A stretch of DNA of 64,000 nt from Ottelia alismoides (lineage: Eukaryota; Streptophyta; Magnoliopsida; Alismatales; Hydrocharitaceae). Location: assembly GCA_037367405.1 (NCBI GenBank), contig JAZKJV010002322.1, forward strand, positions 310,001 through 374,000, given 5' to 3'. The translations under genes were made by a program, and so were the position numbers. Of this stretch, positions 32,986 through 44,949 are shown one piece after another. How positions within the stretch are numbered: position 1 is the stretch's first letter; every line of letters begins with the position of its first letter. Below the pieces are notes generated by a model that saw nothing but the letters and a program-made list of their open reading frames with translations, had not been told where the DNA came from and searched no databases.

Positions 32986-35900
32986 ATGCCTCCTCCCGTC
33001 CTCCACGTCCTCCTCTTCCTCCTCCTCCTCCTCCTCTCCCATCCTCCTCCCACCAATGCCATTCCCAACAGCGACCTCCAGTCCCTCCTGGATTTCAAAA
33101 GGGGCATCCTCTCCGACCCCTCCAACCACCTCTCGTCCTGGACCCCACCTCCCACCCCGCTCCCCTGCCCCTCCCACTTCCGCGGCATCGCCTGCGATCC
33201 CTCCGGCACCTCCGTCGTCTCCATCTCCCTCAAAGGCCTCAACCTGTCCGGCGTAATCGACTTCCAAACCCTCTCCGCCATCCGATCCCTCCAAATTCTC
33301 GACCTCTCCTCCAACAACCTCACCGGCATTATCTCCCCGTCCATCGGCGAGCTCCATTCCCTCCAGTACCTCGACCTTTCCAGCAACCGCTTCTATGGCT
33401 CCCTCCCCGAGAGGATTACGGAGCTCTCTGGATTAAATTACTTAAACATATCATTCAATGACTTCACACGAGGCCTTCCCAGGGGCCTCTGGAGGCTGCA
33501 GCAGCTTAGATTCTTGGACTTGACCAGGAATATGCATTGGGGGGATGTAGGCGTGGTGCTGTCGGAGCTCCGGAATACAGAGGTTGTCAGCCTGAGCGGG
33601 AATAGGTTCTATGGACAGCTGAACATGCCGGCTGCGAATCTGTCCGGTTTTGCCGGCACTGTCAAGTACTTGAATTTGAGCCATAATAAGCTGGCGGGAA
33701 GATTCTTCAACGCGGAATCGATGTCTACGCTGAGGAACCTGGCGGTGTTGGATGTGAGCTACAACAGGCTTGTTGGGGAGCTTCCTGGGTTCGCTTTCCA
33801 GAGCAATTTGAGGGTCTTTTGGGGGAGATGCAATAATTTCTCAGGAGAGTTGCCGGTAGGGTTGTTCAGTAGCTCTGTTCCTTTGGTGGATCTCGATCTT
33901 AGCAGGAACATGTTTGCAGGTATTTTACAGATTGATTGCGTTTGAAATATATGCCATCCTATTGTTTAGTTATTAGATGTGCCAATTTGCATTTCCTTTT
34001 GACACTTTCATGTCAAAGATTCCTATTTTTTGGCTTTTATTAAGAAGTAGGCGATGTCTATGAAAATATTCTCTTGGTCCTTTCTATTTTTGCCCTTAAG
34101 TTGAAACTAAAATTGTACAATCATTGAATCGCTCGTTATGAGTGGATACGTGGAAATACTCCTGAAAATTATTACCATGAAGGCCCACGTTTTTTTGGAA
34201 TCTTAAAGACATGCTTCTCGATGCATAATTTCACAGAGGTATATGAATGGGGCATAATATCGAGCAATTAGCTCCATAATTAACATTTGAATGGTGCAAA
34301 AATATTTTTGATTGTTGTACTCCCGTTTCTCCCCTTCAAAGCATGTTCTAGTTGTAAACGCATTCTCTTGGCCTGGAAATTTAATAGCAATCCTTGAAAT
34401 CTACTACTAGGTTCATAGTTTTTGCATTTGAATATCTTGGTACTTGTTTTTAAATGCGTACGGAAAAATGGTCTTCTTGAAAATATTTGGAAAATATAAC
34501 TGTGCTCATATGGAAACTTTTGAAGGCTAAGCCTGCAACCTCAATCGAAAGAACGGAAAAACGGTCTTCTTGAAAATATTTGCAAAATATAACTGTGCTC
34601 ATATGGAAACTTTTGAAGGCTAAGCCTGCAACCTCAATCGAAAGAAGGCACTTTGAACTAGTGGTTTTTCTATTGTTTAGTGGGTTCAATATGGAAAAGA
34701 TTCTTTTATTGTACATTTTATGATATCTGGGAATTTTCATAGGCTTTTATTTTACTTTTGATTAATTTTCATATTCCCCCTATGACTTGGTACAATGTAG
34801 TATTTGTTTGTTGCCCAACTGTACCGTTATTACTATATAAAGTTCTGATATCATTTCTTGATAAAATCATATTAGTAATGCTTTATTCTTTCAGGGCCCC
34901 TCAAGGATATTAATTCAACGACTTTGCAGATTTTGAAACTTTCGTCCAATGCATTATTGGGTCCTCTGCCTTCCAGTATTGGAAATTGCATCGTTCTAGA
35001 ATTGAATGACAACTGGATATCTGGAAATCTCTCTGCTATAAATAGCTGGGGAACTTTTGTGAAGTTTGTTGATCTGAGTTCTAATAATTTGTCAGGGAAC
35101 TTTCCAAATCTCACCTCTCCACTCGTGGCTTTGACATACATCAACATCAGATATAATTCCTTGCAAGGTGCTTTGCCATCTACCTTTGGGAGTTGCAGAA
35201 ACTTAAGTGCAGTAGACCTCAGTATGAACAGGCTGGAAGGGCCTTTGCCACCAAGTCTTTTGACATTAACCAATCTGATGTATCTGAATCTTTCTGGAAA
35301 TATGTTCTCTGGAAACATTTCACTCAAGAAGCCTATATCTTTCGACCCTTTAGTGGCATCAACCTATTTGCAACTGAAGTTACTTGATTTATCCTATAAT
35401 AACTTGTCTGGGCCTTTGCCTTCTGATATAGTTGCCTTACAAAATCTTCAACTGCTTAATCTTCGTAACAATTCTATAAGTGGGAAGTTGCCAGTTGAAA
35501 TTGGAAACCTGAGCGCCTTGCGATTTCTAGATATATCCTTTAACGACTTCAATGGAAAGATCCCTGATATTTCCCAACCAAGTCTGAAATTACTTAATGT
35601 TTCGTACAATAATCTGTCTGGTCTTGTTCCTCAAAGCTTGCGGAGATTCCCCGATGCCTGTTTCCATCCCGGAAATGCTTTATTGGGATTTTTCAATGCC
35701 TCTCAACGTGGCTGTCCTCCAATGCCCCCGAGAAGTCCAACTCCTTATAATTACACTGGAGTGATTGATGACTCTGGACGTGTGAATGGAAGATCAGGAT
35801 CGGGAATCCGGCTGGCAGTCATTGTTGGTTGTATTGGAGCCATTTTACTGCTTTTATTCACAGTCATGACTGTATATAGGATAGGCAATCAGGAGACTTG

Positions 35901-38900
35901 TGAAGAAAAGGGCTTTCGAGGAGAAACCCATGGCAGAGATTTAATGCTCGGAAGGTTCACTCCAAGACTCTGGTCGCATAAGACAACTCACAGGACTGCT
36001 TCGATGAGTTTCTCGAACGATCACCTGTTGCAGTCTACTCAAGGATCTGCCCGTAAGGAGTTAATTAGCATTGCTCTGGAGCATGATTATTCTGATGCAC
36101 AAGATGTTAATGAAGTTGGTTCCACCCTCGTGGATATAAGTCTCTCAGAAAGTTGTCATTCCATGGGTGAATGTAAGTCATCCTCGAGCACTATGTTAGC
36201 CTCACCATCTCTTATCCGTGGGCAAAATGCATCTGAGCAACCTGTGGTGATGGAGGTGCAGCCAGATAAATTGCTTGGGGAACTGTTTTTCTTGGACAAT
36301 TCAGTTGTTTTTTCAGCTGAAGATATGTCAAGGGCTCCTGCAGAAGTTCTCGGTAGAAGCTGTCATGGTGCTTCGTATAAAGCAACCTTGAACAATGGGC
36401 ACACATTGACTGTGAAATGGTTGCGAGTTGGTCTTGCAAAAAAGAAGAAAGAATTTGCTAAAGAGGTAAAGAAAATTGGCACCATCAAGCACCCTAATAT
36501 CATCTCATTAAGGGCATACTATTGGGGTACAAGAGAGCAGGAGAGGTTGATCATATCAGATTATGTCAATGGGGATAGTTTGGCAGAATATCTATATGGT
36601 AACTTCTTCGACCCTCCTTTTCCATTGCCTTGACATGCTGCATTTTTCTATCTTTTTTTTCAACTTTTTTAATCCATAAGTCAAACTACTTGTGTAGTGG
36701 GATGGGGAATTCCTGTTTAGGTTCAGCTACGGTTGGTTGGAATATATCTGCTAGCCATTTAATGATTAATTGTTTATTTTACTTGAGATGAGAGGAAATT
36801 CTGTCACATGCTTGTGGTATAAATAACGTTCCCTGATTAGTGCCAAGCATATAACCATATTCGTATTTGTTGAAAATAATAATTTGAAATAAATAGTGCA
36901 AAACATTAATTTTTGTCGTTCAAGATGCTACTACTCCATTTGAAAAGGATCTGCTTGGGTCTGTTATTCTATTTTTCTTTCTCACTGAAATATGTAATAT
37001 GTTATCCTAGTACATGGTGCACGCACAAACAACTATCCTTCAATTGGTGAGGTGGGACTAAATACACGACCACACACTACATTTTGGGCATGCAAATGGA
37101 TATGAATATTTCCTTATCCGATAATATACCTTATCGGTTTTATACAAAGTTTGACATACGTATATATATCTATATTAAAATAGATTCCGATACAGATTTT
37201 ACTTTGGATATTAAAATGGATATCAATATACGTATTTGTATATCCTTTTAATATGTAAATATGTATGTAAATTTATTTATAACTTGTATATAAACAATTT
37301 ATACATTCTTTCATCATATTTGATGTAAGAAATATTTGAATGCATATTCATGCTCTAGTTTTATATTTGCATGCTGACTATATAGAGTCTAGCACGTGTA
37401 TAATGATTAACTAATTTACAAGGCATGCCATTTCGTGCACTTTTGTCTGTTAACTCTGATGAGAACCAATGAAAATATCCAAGATAACCTTGTAAGTCCA
37501 TTATATTTGCAAATTGCGCCCCCTCCATTTTCTTGTGTCTCCTGTTGACGCAAGCGGGTAAATATGTAGTATGTAATTACATTATTTAAATCGGGTATGT
37601 AACTACCCCTTATATAACTATTATGAAATAAATATTTTTAATATATTTATTTGATGTGTATGTCATCCAATTCTATAAATTATTTCTGCTATTCCATATC
37701 TATTCTATATCGATCTCCGTGTATAAAAGGATATGGTAACATCAGAGGTCACATTTTAAAATAGATAAGAACATGACAACATAAATATTTGTCGCTGCTG
37801 CTCAAAGACGTAGCCTAGTTATAGGTGAACCTTGTAAATCCGTATGTCTCCATGCTTGATTGATGGTTTTTGTGCGTGCTTATGCGATTCACAACAATAT
37901 CCACTTGCACCATTAATTCAACTTTTTGTTTCTTTCCACAATATTGGAAAACTATCTTTGCATTTTATTTAATTGGAAAATTAGGGGAAAATATTAAAAA
38001 TTCGACTTATTAGAAACTTTGGTTGAATATATCTTAATATATTCATAAGTGATGCTTTTCCTTGCAAACTAGCTGCCTGACAGTCACCTCTCAAAAAAAA
38101 AGGCTGCCTGACAGTCCTAGAACGTGTAGACATTGTGTTTTACCCGGATATTCAGCCAGGTGGCCCTTGTCCTATTTTTAATATTTATAGCTGGTGTTTT
38201 TAAATATCCTAGCAAACCAGCTGTCTGATGATGCCGGACCATGTTAGACATTATGTTTACCATAACATATTCAATCCAGCATTACTTGACTTTAAAATGG
38301 TTAAAATCAAGTGAAAAACTTTGATCTGAAACTTAGGAAATGCAGTTAATAACAATATATTAATAGATTTATGCAGTTTTAATGATATGAACAAAACAGT
38401 TAATATATTCCCTTCAAATTCTAGTTAGTTGTGATGTAAGCCCCCAATCTAAAGAGCAGGATTCACATCTTACCATTATAAAAAATATATTGAAGAACAC
38501 CTGAAATAGTTATATGTAACAGAGATTTGATTCTATTATTCATGCCAGTCTCCAGCTTTATAGCACATACTCCAAAACCTAGATAATCTGACGTAACCCA
38601 TGCATGATCCTCGTGAGTGTATGCGTCCATGGATACATGTGGGAAGATGGAGGGAATACCATTAGAAGTCTACTTGCTGTATGGTTAAAATTTTGGAAGC
38701 TATTTTGCTGCGCTTGTTTGGTTTCTAGCTGCATGATCTTTTATCTTAGCTGGGTCTAGCTTCTATACATCAGCTGAATTATTTTTTATCCTGTATTTTC
38801 TCCTTTATTTGATGTATTGATTTATCATGATGTTTATGATAAGCCATGTGCATTGGTCGTACTTTTTAAATAGTATCTTCTGAATTGATATTTGATGTTT

Positions 38901-39729
38901 ATGATAATCTCATTGATTTTTGATGGCACATGAGATTTTTGATGAACAAACGGCATATTATATTCAGTAACAAGTATTCTTTGAATCTAACAAAGTTACA
39001 TGTATTAAGAAATAAGGAAACTACAAAGTTCCTTTCAGGACATTTTGACGGCATATTCTCACGGTCAACTCTGGCTTAATTAGTAATAGAATGGCTTTGC
39101 AGATCTTGTTTTACTGTGGGTGCTCTCGATGCTTTTCAGGGTCAACATCCAAAGAAAGGCTTTCGCTAAGCCAGAGACTTAACATTGCCGTAGATGTCGC
39201 ACGATGTCTATGTTTTCTTCACCTTGATAAAGGTTTGCCTCATGGTAATCTCAAGCCGATGAACATACTCCTGTCAGGTCTGCATCTGACGGCACAGTTA
39301 ACAGACTATGGCCTACATCGCCTTATGACACCAAACTGCGCTGCTGAGCAGATGATGAACTTGGTTGCTCTGGGATACGGAGCCCCGGAACTGACACCAG
39401 CAGTTGCAGGGCAAGCAACGAAACCAGTCCCATCATTCAAGGCTGATATATATGCATTTGGGATCATATTGATAGAGCTGCTGACAGGAAAATCTGCCAG
39501 CGATATCGTGTTGGGCCAGTCAGGAGCTGTGGATCTCACGGACTGGGTTCAGATGTGCGCTCAAGAAGGGAGGGAGACAGAATGCTACGAGCGGGGTATC
39601 CCTGGCTCAGAGGAATCTCAGGGTGCGATGGATGCAATTCTTGCCATAGCTCTTAGGTGCATTCTCAACGTAGATGAGAGGCCTAGCGTTAAAGCTGTTT
39701 TTGATGATCTTTGCTCTGTAACTCTCTGA
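32986..39729 (+). CDS. LRR receptor-like pseudokinase, At5g10020/GHR1 type (3 exons)
   Basis: Exons are 32986-33919, 34895-36598 and 39140-39729, joined by GT...AG introns of 975 and 2541 bp. Both splits fall after the first base of a Gly codon, and the frame stays open for 1075 codons. Layout: Leu-rich signal peptide (1 to about 25), LRR N-cap with Cys61 and Cys70, about 20 leucine-rich repeats (about 75-560), Pro-rich juxtamembrane part, transmembrane helix (about 618-639), a cytoplasmic linker, then a kinase fold (about 775-1070). The VAIK-type Lys (VKW, K819) and the APE motif (961-963) are present. The catalytic HRD is HGN (914-916) and DFG is DYG (935-937), as in this family of predicted inactive receptor kinases. 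A role as a plasma-membrane signalling scaffold is known for GHR1 and inferred here. The C-terminal part resembles At5g10020 more than GHR1. It is intact and is the only clear host gene in the window. Confidence 0.93.
34461..34646. repeat. 93-bp tandem duplication in intron 1
   Basis: Two adjacent 93-bp copies (34461-34553 and 34554-34646), starting CGGAAAAA, differ at only a few bases by eye. They lie well inside the intron (33920-34894) and do not touch the splice sites. Confidence 0.92.
36599..39139 (+). other. Intron 2 of the LRR pseudokinase gene
   Basis: This 2541-bp intron starts GTAACT and ends TTTTCAG. It splits the kinase-like domain between the hinge region (LAEYLYG) and the STSKERLSLSQ helix. 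It is AT-rich, with a patch of GGATATGAATATTTCC-like words at 37090-37260 and again near 37690-37740. A small duplication of GGCTGCCTGACAGTC-like text lies near 38069-38117. No intact mobile element was recognised. Confidence 0.85.
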
Positions 39730-41086
39730 ACTTTGATTTTCCTTTTCCATTTCACATTGTAAATGTTGTCCAGAGGTATATATCTATAATTCTTAATGTC
39801 CTGCTATATGGGTTCTCATCCTTTTTGGGTTTCAGATTTGTAATGTAAATGGCCACCTTTTCCTTTGCGTGGTCTTTCTGCATTGTGTTTTAATTTACGT
39901 CATTAGTTGGTGTATTCTTAATAGCAGGAAACACTTTGATGATAGGGCTACATGTGACTGTTATGTGGGCTGTGTTATATGATTCAAAAATCCACTGGAA
40001 CTGGTGTAATTATCTTGCAGAAATTTATAGATACTTTTTTTTGTAGTTTAATTTTTGTATTTTGTTCGTGAGGTAATTGATTCTTAGATTAGATGCCGAT
40101 TTTCTCTTTATTTTCCAAAATTATCAATCTTATGTATGCTTTTCCTTTTCTAAAAAAACCTTGTTGATGCTATATACTCCAAGATCATATTAATTCAGGT
40201 GGAGTGTTTGTTATGGAGGTGAGCTGGTTTTTTAGCTATTTTCAAATTAGTTTTTCTATAACAATATGGGTGTTATGCAGCATCATGAACGAAAGAAAAT
40301 TCTACAAAGCAATCAGGACACAAATAATTTGCGGAAAAATCCTTTTAGAGCAGAGAGAAAAACCTCGGGGAAAGAGAGATCCACTAAATAAAAAAACAGG
40401 CATAACCCACTCAGAACCATAGGAGGTGGGCTCTCTCGACTAATAACGTGCATCTTACGCTCATGTCTTACCTTAGTACTCGTATATAAATGGAGGCATT
40501 TCTCAATGCATCTCCAACTTGATTTTAGAAATCCGTAATTGGATCATGGTTGACCCATTCGAAGTATTTGTTGGATCTCAATCTTGTCGTGGGTATTTAC
40601 GGTATAATAAGCAAAACTCCACCTTGCTTTGAACTCTATATGGATCTACTAGGAAAAAAACATTCTTTTCATATTAAGGCACTCATGATCTAAACAAGCT
40701 AATTGACTTCCTAGAACATTGTGAACTTAGTTAATGGATGTGGCTTAATCACCGTATCTTTAAGATTGTGTACAGTAGGAATGATAACATTTCAGAATAT
40801 TATTGGATCTGGCTACCTCAAGATCTTAACTAAATTAGTCAAAAATTAGCTCGATTGGTTAATATCTTCCTAATTGGATTGAAATTTTATATTTTTCGGA
40901 TCAAATTGACTTTCGATGTGAAATGTAACATGAGCACTTAGATTAGACTATGATAGAAATAAATGAGTGTTAGTGGAGGTGCACTGTATAATAAAGAGTA
41001 AATTAAAAAAGAGCCCTTGCTATGCCTCCATTCTCAATTAGAGGCCTCATATTTTAAAATGCTTAAGATAAGCATTTTGGTTTGTT
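39730..41086. other. 3' flank of the LRR gene and intergenic DNA
   Basis: AT-rich. The 3' UTR and poly(A) site must lie in the first few hundred bases, but no single signal stands out. No further gene is seen. Confidence 0.5.
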
Positions 41087-42523
41087 GTCAGGGTTTAACC
41101 ATTTTGAGTTGTGGTCAAGGATTCCAGTTGGCCCCAAAGCCCAACAAGTTGTCTGGGCAAGTAATCATTGATAACGGATTAAGTTTAGAACTTCATAACA
41201 TTACAGATGGTATCAAAGTAGATTCCTAATAATAGTGGAAAGAGCTACCTAAGAGGTGGATCCACTCCTACCATAGAGTAGGAGGAAAGGGCTATCCTAA
41301 GGGGGTGTTCGGTTCGGGAATAAGCATAAATAATGATGGGGAATAAGGAGAATACATGTATATTCTCTGTTCGGTTGGAGGATAGGAACAAGGAGAATAA
41401 GGTGAAATAAGGGTAGGTAAGGTGGGATAAAGATAGGAACAAGGGTGAAATAAGATGGAATAATAAGGAATAGTCATACCACCAGAAACCGTGTCGGGAG
41501 GAGAATTAGTCCCTTATTCAAGGACCAATTCTCCTACCGAACACGCCCTAAGAGGTGAAGCCGCCACTGTTACCAGGAATAGGACATGGACCATTGCGCA
41601 ACAAGGATGTTGCAAATATAAGTGGGGTTGATTGTAGCACCACAAACATAGTACCACGTCTAATAATCACAAAGTGTGGTAGTAGTTTATAAATAGTGCG
41701 GATACTACTAACTTAGGTTTAAGCATTTTGAGTTGTGGTCAATGGCTCCATTTGAGCCCAAGACAAACAGGTTGTCTGGATCAGTAATCCCTGATAATGG
41801 ACTGTGTCTATGGCCCGTGAAGTTACAGATGGTATCAGAGTGGATTCCTTCTGATAATGGAAAGGGCTATCTAAGACGTGAAGTCGTCACTGTTACTGGG
41901 AATAGATCATGGTCCGTTGCGCAACGGGGACGTTGCGAGTATAAGTTAGAGGTTTTTGTAGCGCTCCAAACATAGTACCACTTCTAGTATTCGCAAAGTG
42001 TGGTAGTGGCTTATAAGTAATAGGGTTACCACTAAACAAAATGGGGTTAAGCGTTCGAACTGTGGTCAAGGGCTTTGGTTGGGCCCAAACCCAACAGGTT
42101 GTTTGGGCCACTAATACCCGATAATAGACTGGGTTAGGGCCCGTGACATCACATATGGTATTGGAGTAGATCACGCAAATAGTGGAAAGGACTATCTAAG
42201 AGGTGGGGTCACCCTTACCACAAAGTCATGAGGAAAGGGATACCCAAGAGGTGAAGCCATCACTATTACTAGGAATATGTCATGCGTCAATCCACAACGA
42301 GAACATTGCGAATATAAGTGGGGGTGATGGTAGTACCTCGAACATAGTATCACATCTAGTAATCACAAAGTGTAGTAGTGTCTTATAAGTAGTAGGGGCT
42401 ACTAATAACTTGGGATTAAGCATTTTGGGTTGTGGTTAAGGGCTCCAGTTGTGGCCAAGTCCAACAAGTTGCATGGGCTAGTAATCCTCGATAATTGACT
42501 GGATCTAGGGCCATGACATTACA
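41087..42523 (+). mobile_element. Tandem array of a miniature LTR element (4 LTRs, 3 short internal parts)
   Basis: Four copies of an approximately 260-bp LTR-like unit alternate with short spacers. LTR a (5'-truncated) ends 41205, b is 41568-41827, c is 41891-42153 and d is 42264-42523. Units begin TGTTACT/CxGG (TATTACT in d) and end near GTTACA or ATTACA. After each of the first three the spacer starts GATGGTATCAGAG-like (41206, 41828, 42154), a Met-tRNA primer-site pattern in the + direction. Each following LTR is preceded by a purine-rich AAGAGGTGAAG-like word. Spacer b is only 63 bp, so no protein is coded. Such LTR-int-LTR-int chains are known for TRIM elements. A Tourist MITE sits in spacer a. 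Confidence 0.75.
41301..41548. mobile_element. Tourist-like (PIF/Harbinger) MITE A
   Basis: 248 bp, flanked by TAA on both sides (41298-41300 and 41549-41551). The ends GGGGGTGTTCGG and CCGAACACGCCC are inverted repeats with one mismatch. The inner sequence is rich in GGAATAAG words. It matches MITE B (46895-47152) in opposite orientation. Confidence 0.82.
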
Positions 42524-42625
42524 CTTTCGTCTCTGAAGTTCTTCATTCGTCTTGTTGTAGCATCTGATTCTCAAAAGAATTGAGAAGAGAACTATCTATT
42601 TTTGGGTTTGTGTGTATGTGTGTGT

Positions 42626-43470
42626 GGGGGGGGGGGGGGGCACCTACTTAACTCTGAACTCTCAGAGACTACTAATCAATAACGAGCCTCATTTTGATCG
42701 AATTGACTTATCACAGTTGGGAGAACCATGGTGAAAAGAGATCACCTCCGCACCAATGTCGTGCTGGACCTTTTGCTCGATTAGCGCCTTCAACGTAGAT
42801 CATGAATGTGAGATGATCGCCTCCTTTAATTCATTGCAAGAAAGTTGGCTTAATCATTCTTGCGTAGGAAGCAACTCCAAGCAGCAAGTCTTGAATGGGG
42901 AGGGTTGGGGGTAGAGGGAGGGGGCATGATGGATATCATGGATGGAAGGGGGAGGAGGAGGAAGGGTGTGGTGGGGGAAGCATATGGGAAAGGGTATTGT
43001 TAGTAAATATGATGGGGGGGGGGGGGGGAAGTACCCTCTCTACTCTAACTTTCTGCCCAGAGACTACTAATCACTAGTGATCCTTCTTCTCATCGAGTGA
43101 CTCTCTAACTTTCTGCCCAAAGACTACTAATCACTAATGATCCTTCTTCTCATCGAGTGACTCATCGCAACTGGGTGAGCTGTGGGGAAAGTAGATCACC
43201 TCCACACTGATGTCGTGATGGACCTTTTGCATGATTAGCGCCTTCAGCATATATCATGAATGTGATATGGCTGCCTCATTTGGTTCATAACAAGAAAGTT
43301 GTCTTCATCATTCTTGCGTAGGAAGCAACTCCAAGCAGTAAGTCTTGAACGAGGAGAGAGGGTGGGGGGGGGGGGGAGGGGCACGATGGTTATCGTGGAT
43401 GGAAGAGGGAGGATGAGGAAGGGAGGAGTGGAGGAAGAAGATGTGGAAGGGTATTGTTAGTAAATATGCT
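42626..43470. repeat. Tandem duplication (388-bp period) bounded by G runs
   Basis: Unit 1 (42626-43013) and unit 2 (43014 to about 43470) share most of their sequence, for example GGAAGCAACTCCAAGCAG and GGGTATTGTTAGTAAATATG. Each unit starts with a run of 15 G (42626-42640, 43014-43028), and unit 2 has another G run at 43364-43376. Within unit 2, 60 bp is duplicated again (43043-43102 and 43103-43162). Open frames here are not conserved between the units and are probably chance. Confidence 0.85.
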
Positions 43471-44059
43471 ATAAGATAAATGTCATACATGCTGTATTTT
43501 TTACGGAATCCATTTACTTTAATGGTTAATTAGATGGAAGTTAACCACATGGTATGTAATGTAAGAGTTAACAAGTTTACGGAGTTCACATGATAATTAT
43601 GGAGAATGCTTCGTGAAGGTAATTTGCAAAGTTTTCAGGGTTCATAATGTAAAAATCCATAAACTGTGATATTATATTACATGATCAATTTTTTTATTCC
43701 ATTTTATAGGTTGTTATTTTTTTGTAAACAAAAATTACAAAAATATCCTTATAGGTATTACTCCCTGGTTTCAAAACAAACATTCCATTTTTCATTCATA
43801 CTCTGCATTTCATTTGCATTTGCATCTTCTTTTAAAAAAGTCTACAAACATTCTCTTAAGAACTTGATTGCTTTATTGTATGAAGTGTTACTTTGTTTAC
43901 ATTTTTGCCTTCGTATAATCTTTCTTGGGGCTTACCCAAATAAAATATATAAAATTATTACATCTCATTAATTGTTTAATCTTGTGTGGTTTTTGAATTG
44001 ATATGAAATCTCATATTAAAACAACAATTCCATCAAATTAACTAATAGCTTTTCAGGCT
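43471..44059. other. AT-rich intergenic DNA, nothing recognised
   Basis: No repeat ends, coding similarity or RNA gene is seen. Confidence 0.5.
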
Positions 44060-44089
44060 TTTCAAGCAGCTTTGAATTGGTTGTCCTTC

Positions 44090-44640
44090 CCTAAGTTGTT
44101 TATAAATGGGTGAAAATTAGATAAGCTTTCATTGGACGTTAATAGAAGGTTTTTGATTCACCTATGGAAGGCTTATGCCAAGGAGACCATCTTTTCCCCC
44201 CTTACATTCAATATCCCTATGTCACCGCATTAAATAGAAAATGCACTATTTCAGCCTGATTGCACCAAAAACAAATGTATCTAAGTATCCGACATTCAAA
44301 TTGGCGATAATCTTCTTTTTTTCACTAATTCCTTTTCTTTGAAATGATCTAATGGATGCCAATATGTTTCATCTCATCGACTGGTCCTCGATATCCAAAC
44401 CCAAAGTTAATGATGGTTCGGAACATGGGATATCATTTGCATATATTACTTCAATTTGGCTTTGCTAGGGAAAAATATTTGGAAGCTCATTACGACTAAT
44501 TGTATTTCATATTGTACCCATCTGCTTGTGAAATCATACTCCAAATTTCTTATAAAACTTTTTGAAAGGATTTTGGTTGTTATAAAATTGGTAGCTATAC
44601 AAACATTGAAGATGACTCGAACATCTTCTTTTGACAACTA
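44090..44640 (+). pseudogene. Possible L1-type LINE reverse transcriptase fragment
   Basis: One frame near 44150-44200 reads DSPMEGLCQGDHLFPPLH, similar to the GLRQGDPLSP block of plant L1 reverse transcriptases. A few weak matches follow in other frames (LLFFTNSF near 44305 where LLFADD is expected). Stops and frame changes are frequent. This is a tentative call. Confidence 0.35.
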
Positions 44641-44661
44641 TAATTAAGCATGCGACTTCTC

Positions 44662-44910
44662 CTACTCTATCCCACCCCTACTCAAGCATAGACCTATCAC
44701 AGAATCCTCATCGGCAACCTCCACGATAATCTCATATGCCAAACACATCATCATCTTTGAGTGCGCCTTCTCTTCCTGCATCATCAACTCAGAGGGTTTG
44801 AAAGCCTTCGCCCTCTCCTGGTCCAACAATGCCCATATCCCCTGTTGTTTCAGTAGGGCATGCATCTTGATCTGCCATTGATGGAACGCAAGGGAACCGA
44901 TCTGCTAGTC
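44662..44910 (-). pseudogene. copia gag N-terminal fragment
   Basis: The minus strand reads FHQWQIKMHALLKQQGIWAL and then KMMMCLAYEIIVEVADEDSV, matching the start of many plant copia gag proteins (W-x-I-K-M-x-A-L-L-x-Q-x-G). It stops within about 85 codons and ends abruptly on the side facing the outer LTR. No LTR of its own was found. Confidence 0.65.
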
Positions 44911-44949
44911 TAACAAGGCAGACAAGCAATCTCTACGACGACCAGATCC

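Noticed and set aside
32840..33256. 138-codon frame overlapping the start of the LRR gene (+ strand, other frame), and long minus-strand frames at 32773-33386
   Set aside because: They are Ser/Pro- or Glu/Gly-rich shadows of the GC-rich first exon. The LRR frame explains the sequence with signal peptide and repeats.
36599..36633. Reading straight through the exon 2 donor to a stop at 36631-36633
   Set aside because: The GT donor at 36599 joins to the AG at 39139 and restores the conserved kinase sequence. Read-through would cut the domain.
37090..37740. Possible mobile element in intron 2 (GGATATGAATATTTCC-like words)
   Set aside because: No terminal repeats or target duplication could be found, so no element is called.
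41206..41230. Cassandra-type element with a 5S rRNA promoter, considered for the TRIM array
   Set aside because: I looked for the 5S internal promoter boxes in the LTR units and did not see them.
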